Shown piece after piece: positions 58,401-64,000 of a stretch of DNA of 64,000 bases. This DNA is from Humulus lupulus (lineage: Eukaryota; Streptophyta; Magnoliopsida; Rosales; Cannabaceae), in contig NC_084793.1 of the NCBI RefSeq assembly GCF_963169125.1, positions 138,610,297 to 138,674,296 on the forward strand, given 5' to 3'. Under the pieces are notes generated by a model. The model was not told the origin of the DNA. It ran no database searches and saw only the letters and a list, made by a program, of their open reading frames with translations. Both the position numbers and the translations under genes were made by a program. Numbering within the stretch: the first letter of the stretch is position 1; every line of letters starts with the position of its first letter.

Positions 58401-60138
58401 GGTCACCTCGTCCCAAGCGTCGTGGAGGATCTTTGTGGATGGTTCATCCAATGAGAACGACTCCGGAGCTGGAATCATTTTGATATCCCCTGAGGGAAAT
58501 AGATTCCACTCGGCGCTGAGATTCGGATTCAAAACCTCCAACAACGAGGCCGAATACGAAGCCTTGCTGGCCGGGCTGAGGGTAGCCCAGGAGTTGAAGG
58601 CGAGCTCCGTCTAGTGCTTCAGTGACTCCCAGCTCATGGTAAATCAGGTTTTGGGCGAATATCAAGCGCGGGGACCCAAGATGGCCGCCTATCTGGCAAA
58701 GGTAAAAGTTGAGCTGTCCGCGTTTGAGCGAGGCTCGATCGAACAGATACCTTGGGAGCAGAACGCTAACGCAGATGCTCTTTCCAAGCTTGCCACGTCT
58801 AGGGAGACGGAGACCTTGGGGTTAGTACCAATAAAATTCTTGGAAAAACCAAGCATAGAAGATGTCGGGACGGAGGTCGAGATGATCGATGCCAGGCCGA
58901 CCTGGATGACCCCCATCCTTGAGTATCTCATCAAGGGAAAGCTGCCTGAAGGGTGTAATGTTGCACGGCGAGTCCTGTATCAAGCACCGAGGTATACGAT
59001 GGTGGACGGGATGCTATACCGACGTGGGCACTCCCTACCTCTCCTCCGATGTGTTCTTCCAGACGAAGCAAAGGCCATCTTACAGGAGGTGCACGAGAGA
59101 TTTTGCGGAGACCACACCGGGGGGCAGAGCTTGGCCTCAAAAGTCCTAAGGCAAGAGTACTACTGGCCAACTCTGTCCAAGGACTCGATCTCATACGTGA
59201 AGAAGTGGGACAAGTGCCAGTGATTCGCCGTAGTTTCCCGAGCTCCTCCAGTCGAGCTAAAGATGATCTCATCCCCATGGCCGTTTGCCGTTTGGGGGAT
59301 AGACTTGATTGGCACCCTCCCCACCGGAAAAGGCGGAGTCCGTTACGCCGTGGTAGCCATCGACTACTTTACGAAGTGGCCTGAGGCAGAACCCTTGGCA
59401 ACGATAACGTCCAAAAAAGTACTTGACTTAGTGGTTAAAAGCATTATCTGTCGATTCGGCCTACCCAAGAAGATTGTTTCCGATAACGGCACTCAGTTCG
59501 ACAGCGACCTGTTCACCGAATTTTGTGAAAGGTACGGAATTGTGAAAATTTTCTCCTCTGTGGCCTATCCTCAGGCTAATGGCCAGGTCGAAGCTGTCAA
59601 CAAAACTCTAAAGGTGAGCCTCAAGAAGAGGTTAGATGAAGCGAAGGGGGTTTGGCCAAAACAGTTCCCCCAGGTCCTATGGGCATACCGGACCTCACAT
59701 CGGACTCCTACGGGTCATACTCCTTTTTCCCTGACCTTTGGGAGTGAGGCAGTCCTCCCCGTGGAGATTAAGGTGCTTTCGCATAGGGTCCAATCTTACG
59801 ACCTGGACCGCAACCACGAGCTCCTGTGCAATTCCCTTGACCTAGTTGATGAAAGGCGAGAGGATTCGCAACTCCAGCTCGCCCATTATCAGCAAAAGAT
59901 CACTCGCTATTTCAACTCCAAAGTCAAAAAGAGCGCCTTCAGCGTTGGCGACCTGGTCCTAAGAAGAGTATTCTTAGCCAGTAAGGACCCCAAAGATGGA
60001 GTCTTGGGACCAAACTGGGAAGGACCATATCAATTCATCGAGGTCATTAAGGAGGGAACTTATAAGTTAGCTCGGCTTGATGGAGGGGCAGTCCCGCGGA
60101 CTTGGAACGCCATCCATTTAAAGAAATATTATCAATGA
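55467..60138 (+). pseudogene. Element C gag (partial)-pol, four lesions
   Basis: Gag C-terminus with FHNDVGHNTDDCRHLKDEI; protease LIDNGSSINLLF (about 56355); pre-RT VKLGKNLCSKRKAEV; RT with KWRTCIDFSDLNKACPKDCF, YVDDMLVKS (about 57570); RNase H (PVYYISKRLLGAESRYPL, HVMTDQPLRQVLQKP); second RNase H (RIFVDGSSNENDSGAG, SNNEAEYEALLAGL); integrase with a His-His-Cys-Cys zinc site, AIDYFTKWPEAEP, VSDNGTQFDSD and NGQVEAVNKTL; tail ending WNAIHLKKYYQ. Lesions: one extra base in the C-run at 57749-57753, TAG at 58612, TGA at 59221, and a zinc-site Cys changed to Trp at 59206. RT has MLFGLKNARATYQ where A has MPFGLKNVGATYQ. The gag N-terminus is missing. Confidence 0.9.
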
Positions 60139-60990
60139 TTCGCTTGTAAGGCCTGGAAGGCCATTTTTTATGTATTAATGAGAATCAGCTTTTTATGCAT
60201 GTTTGCAAGTGTAATCTAAAGTAACCACGAAAGACCCTTTCCCAGTTACTTGGGGGGGGCATATGGTACCTGGATATAACCAGGTCTCCGTAACGACTTA
60301 GAAGTTGATTCATATCGATTGACCGTTGTTTTTCTTAAAAAACGCGAGATGTTGATAAGGGTTAACGCTAACTAAGTCCTATCCTGGATATAACCGGGTC
60401 ATAAAACTTAGAAGTTGATTTAAATCTATTGATCGTTGTTCTTCCTAAAGAGCTCGAGATATGGATAAAAGTTAACACGAACTAAGTTTTCAAATTAAGT
60501 TCCTGGTCCTAACCGGGTCATAAAACTTAGAAGTTGATTTAAATCTATTGATCGTTGTTCTTCCTAAAGAGCTCGAGATATGGATAAAAGTTAACGCGAA
60601 CTAAGTTTTCAAATTAAGTTCCTGGTCCTAACCGGGTCATAAAACTTAGAAGTTGATTTAAATCTATTGATCGTTGTTCTTCCTAAAGAGCTCGAGATAT
60701 GGATAAAAGTTAACGCGAACTAAGTTTTCAAATTAAGTTCTTGGTCCTAACCGGGTCATAAAACTTAGAAGTTAATTTAAATCTATTGATCGTTGTTCTT
60801 CCTAAAGAGCTCGAGATATGGATAAAAGTTAACGTGAACTAAGTTTTCAAATTAAGTTCCTGGTCCTAACCGGGTCATAAAACTTAGAAGTTGATTTAAA
60901 TCTATTGATCGTCGTTCTTCCTAAAGAGCTCCAGATATGGATAAAGATTAGCGCGGACTAAGTTTTTCAAGAAATTGTAACCAAAATGCG
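60139..60990. repeat. Element C post-pol region: PPT-like tract and 119-bp repeat x6
   Basis: CTTGGGGGGGGCATATGG at 60249. Then units marked by AGAGCTCGAGATATGG (or variant) at 60453, 60572, 60691, 60810 and 60929, exactly 119 bp apart, preceded by a diverged unit at 60343. Each contains AACCGGGTCATAAAACTTAG and TTGATTTAAATCTATTGATC. The four 119-bp units are almost identical, so expansion was recent. Confidence 0.9.
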
Positions 60991-61113
60991 TAAGGGCAAG
61001 AAAGAGGATCAATTAAAAACGTTATATCAAATTGTCTCGAGGTGGAAGCACCTCATGCAAAGGTTACACAAAAAATATTAAAAAATAGTGAAGGGCACAA
61101 GAGAAGAATCGCC

Positions 61114-63754
61114 CTAGGCTCCGCCAGGTGGCCCGTTGGAGGTCGTCGTCTCGCCTTGCTCAGCTACGCCAGAGCCTTCCCCGGCATCGGAGGGCGCTTC
61201 CTTATCAAGGCGAGCTTGGAACTTCACCAGCAAGCGCTCCCAGAGGCTCGCTGACAGGAAGGAGAAGTCAGCATCTGGATTGTAGGCCCAACAATGGTAG
61301 AAAAGGTCTTCCAGGGACTTTTCCGAATTTGTCTGCTCGGCCTTTAGGGCGGCCTGGGCGGCCTGAGCCTCAGCCTTCGCGGTATCTAGGTCTGTCCGCG
61401 AGGTGGCGAGGGAGGTCTCGAGCTCTTGGACCTTCGAGCGGGTTTTTTCCAACTCGGTTTGCGAGGCCGCCAAGGCATCCTTAGCCGCCTGCAGGGTAGT
61501 CTGGTGCTCGCTCCTCATGTCCTCGAGCTGGGTTTTGGTCCTGGCGATGCTCCGGTGAAGGGCAACGGCGCTCTGCGAAGGTGAAAAGACAATTGCCTTA
61601 GGAAAAAGAGAGAAAAAACAGGGCAAAGTGCAGTAATAAAAAGCCATAAAGGGGTAAAGTCAGCTTACCGTTAAGGTCATGCCCAGTGAAGATTCCAGCA
61701 CGCCCACCGGGCTCATTGTCTCGATGGCCCGGAGCTCTTTCTCGTTGAACTTGTATATGTGGCTGACGGCGTAGTTCGCCGACTCATACACCGTTCCCCG
61801 GAAGGCCTCTGGGATCTTCTCCAGGTCCTGGGGATTGACTGGGATGCGTACCTCGGAGGGCACAATCACCGAGGTCCCGAGCTCCGCTCCTACGTCCCGG
61901 GCGGTGGCAGGAGCTCGCGGAGGAGGTGGAGGCATGTTGCTTCCCCCTGCAGCAGGAGGGACCGCTCCCACGACGTGAGCAGCTGGGGCTTGCTCCTTCT
62001 CCTTTGCAGGAGACTTGGTGGGGGTCCCGGCGGCGTGCTTGGACGTCCGAAGCCTCTTCATTTTTGGCCTAGCGGCCCCTGCTAGGGGGTTCCCCCCAAA
62101 GAACACACCTCGCAGGCTCTCCTCGGGCTGAGACATCTCTTCTGTCAAAGCAAAGACATGATTAGTACAAGTTAGCAATCACACAAACAAAAACAAGGGG
62201 GGAAAAAGAAAAAATCAAGTATGTGTATACTAAAGGGAATCCTACCCCCCGGGCTAGAAGAAGAATCTAAGTTGATTACTTCCAGAGCTGGCACAAGTTC
62301 TGGGTTCGAGGCTGACTCAGGGCTAGATTCCTCTACATATTGCCTAAGCCCCGGAGCTACGGCACCCCTCCGGAGTGATGGCCATGACCGAAGGTTGGTC
62401 CCATACTCCTCGAAAAGGATCGACCTAAAGGCTAGGGTGTTATCTACTACTACGGTACCCCTAGGCCGGCTATCTTGGTAGTCCAGCACGAGCCGGTCGA
62501 CACAGTGGAGCAGGGTTGTGTTCAGGTCCGGATCACTTCGGTGACGGTGGACGAGCTACCTAGGATTGAACCTAGCCAGCCGGGGGTCTGCTGTGGCCCT
62601 ATCTAAACTCCTAAACATGTAAGGGTTACCTTGGCCAGAAGGACCCGCGGTTGCTCCGGATTGGATCCTCTCCTCGCCCGTCCTCGGGGCAACCTCCAAA
62701 GCCCGCTTCCTATTCCTCACGAAGGGAACTTCGTCGCCTCATCCTCCTCATCTTCATCTCCTACGACCTCCTCCACGATGATGGGTCTGGTGTCGCGAGC
62801 TGGGGGAAGCCCCCGGGGCCTCCTGAGGTTCAAAGTCTGATTTGGGAAAATCAGCTTGCAGGCTACCATTGTCTCGTCTGTTACGAGCACGCGGTAATCT
62901 TTCTCACTGGGGGGCAAGCTCGCCAGCTTCTCGTATTGGGCCCCAAGGGTCACGGATTTCTCTGTCCTCGCGAAGATGGCTGCAGAATTGGTCTAAGTCA
63001 GAAAGGGATACGGGAGGAGCTAAAACGACACTTAACTTACGAGCTAAGGATAAAAAATAAAAAAAACACTTACGAGGACGATTGAAGTAGTGAAGCTCGC
63101 AGTTTCTGAACCCCGTCGACATGAAGAACTGATCCTTAAAATCATTGGGGTGGCTGGGCAGCTCGATGACCGCAGCCGTATTGGGAAATAAGGTCAAGTA
63201 ATAAAACCCGTCGCCTCGCCCCCACTGATCCGAGCGGGCCTTGAGGCAGAAGAAGTACAAAATGTCTGCTGGAGTGGGGACCTCCCACTCGTGCTTCAAA
63301 AATAAATATCTCAGCCCCGCCAACAACCGATAAGAATTGGGGGGGAGCTGGAATGGGGCTAACTTCACATAATTTAGGAAGTCAGCGAAGTATTGGTCCA
63401 GCGGGAGGAATGCCCCCGCCTTGAAATGCTCGCCGCTCCAGACCGTGAATGCCTCGTCAAGCGGCGCGCAGCTCCGCTCGCCTTCCACGGGAGGTCGGGC
63501 AATCACTGACGTCCTCCCCAGCACGATGTTGTGGGAGAGGAATATCTTATTGATCTTCGTCTGGTCAGTGATCTTTGAGACGATCCTCTCCGCCTCAAAG
63601 AAGGCATCAGGAGCGACCTTGACCTCCTGCTCCACAGCCGGCCCAAAGTTGGGGATCGGGGAATCCGGCATCACCGCCTTTCCCTTGTCTTGCTGAGAGG
63701 CCAAGCTGTCGACGGTCTTCTTTGGAGCGCTCCTCTTCGATGACATCTGGTCGC
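61114..63754 (-). pseudogene. Element C antisense gene, five coding exons
   Basis: Minus strand. Exon 1 63746-63075 (MSSKRSAPKKTVDSLASQQD, NFGPAVEQEVKVAPDAFFEA, KHEWEVPTPADILYFFCLKA, FYYLTLFPNTAAVIELPSH, YFNRPR); intron 63074-62980 (GTAAGTG to CTGCAG); exon 2/3 from 62979 (FARTEKSVTLGAQYEKL, VVGDEDEEDEAT, then FEEYGTNLRSWPSLRRGA) to a donor near 62244, with a frame break near 62735 and a stop near 62563; exon 4 from about 62141 (EEMSQPEESLRGVFFGG, Pro-rich PPPPPRAPA, VNPQDLEKIPEAFRGTVYES) to a donor near 61670; exon 5 from about 61573, a heptad-like coiled coil (RSEHQTTLQAAKDALAAS), then DLFYHCWAYNPDADFSFLSA, ending at 61114. An acceptor lies 8 bases before the ATG, as in A and B. No catalytic motif recognised. 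It converges on pol. Confidence 0.8.
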
Positions 63755-64000
63755 CTAACGAACAAAAGAAAATATTTCAGAAAAGGCGACCCTAGCGTGA
63801 GGAAAAATCAAATGTTGTTTGCACGAACTGAGGTAAGCCCAGCCCGTGGAGAGTGGGACCACGCGATTCAATGAACACGCGTCTGTGCTCCCAACAGATC
63901 CCCGATTACTCGAAATTCGTGTGTCAGGAGGGTCAGGATAGAATTTTCCTTGGGGGGAAAGTTTCAGTAGGCAAAGATTGCAAAACCGCCTGTAAAGCGT
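63755..64000 (-). other. Start of leader intron of element C antisense gene
   Basis: No open frame. Acceptor CGTTAG at 63755-63756 matches A and B. By analogy the leader donor and TATA box should lie roughly 0.6-0.8 kb further right, outside the window. Confidence 0.55.

Larger units (their letters stand above)
55467..64000 (+). mobile_element. Tat-type Ty3/gypsy element C, best preserved, runs off window
   Basis: Starts inside gag at the junction with copia 2 (AACTGGAATCCTCATTGG aligns with AGGACAGGAATCCTTGTCGG of B near 41463). Continues through a nearly intact pol to 60138, PPT-like tract, six repeat units, and the antisense gene whose ATG is at 63746. The 3' LTR lies beyond the window. 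More GC-rich and less decayed than A and B. Confidence 0.9.

Noticed and set aside
60343..60990. CRISPR-like array
   Set aside because: Whole units of 119 bp repeat without unique spacers, in a plant retrotransposon; it is a tandem repeat.

Overview
The window is nuclear DNA of a flowering plant, most likely a eudicot. It has very AT-rich gene space with GT-AG introns and plant TATA boxes, broken up by Ty3/gypsy (Tat-type), Ty1/copia, LINE, CACTA and Cassandra elements. I see no prokaryotic, organellar or viral features, and I cannot name the species. About three quarters of the window is transposable-element sequence.

Layout. 1-13.5 kb: AT-rich host DNA with a broken Ulp1 (C48 SUMO-protease-like) gene that carries a 5'-truncated LINE in an intron (14-bp target duplication), followed by a cluster of very small TATA-driven genes and pseudogenes (6.4-13.1 kb). 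13.5-28.2 kb: Tat element A, 5'-truncated, with a decayed pol, a copia fragment (18.3-22.5 kb), a chromovirus-like solo LTR (25.0-27.35 kb) and a 3' LTR. 28.5-33.7 kb: a satellite of ~165-bp monomers in A-B-C trimers, interrupted by a 3,125-bp CACTA element that itself holds a complete Cassandra TRIM. 33.7-37.8 kb: host DNA with one more small TATA-driven gene and a multi-exon minus-strand gene of unknown function. 37.8-50.9 kb: Tat element B with 5' LTR, gag-pol with many stops, a nested minus-oriented solo LTR, an antisense gene and a truncated 3' LTR. 51.2-55.5 kb: a second copia element, truncated in integrase and fused to element C. 55.5-64.0 kb: Tat element C, the best preserved, running off the window.

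The three Tat copies share one architecture: gag-PR-RT-RH-second RH-INT on the plus strand, a G-rich PPT-like motif, a 115-119-bp tandem repeat (about 2, 3 and 6 units), then a convergent spliced antisense gene. That gene has conserved introns and, in A and B, its own TATA box just inside the 3' LTR. It encodes a globular N-terminal part and an Ala/Glu-rich coiled-coil C-terminus.

Most worth following up: the antisense gene with its own promoter and introns; the small-gene cluster with a nearly fixed TATA-to-ATG spacing of 77-84 bp; and the satellite/CACTA/Cassandra nest, whose target duplications can be read exactly.
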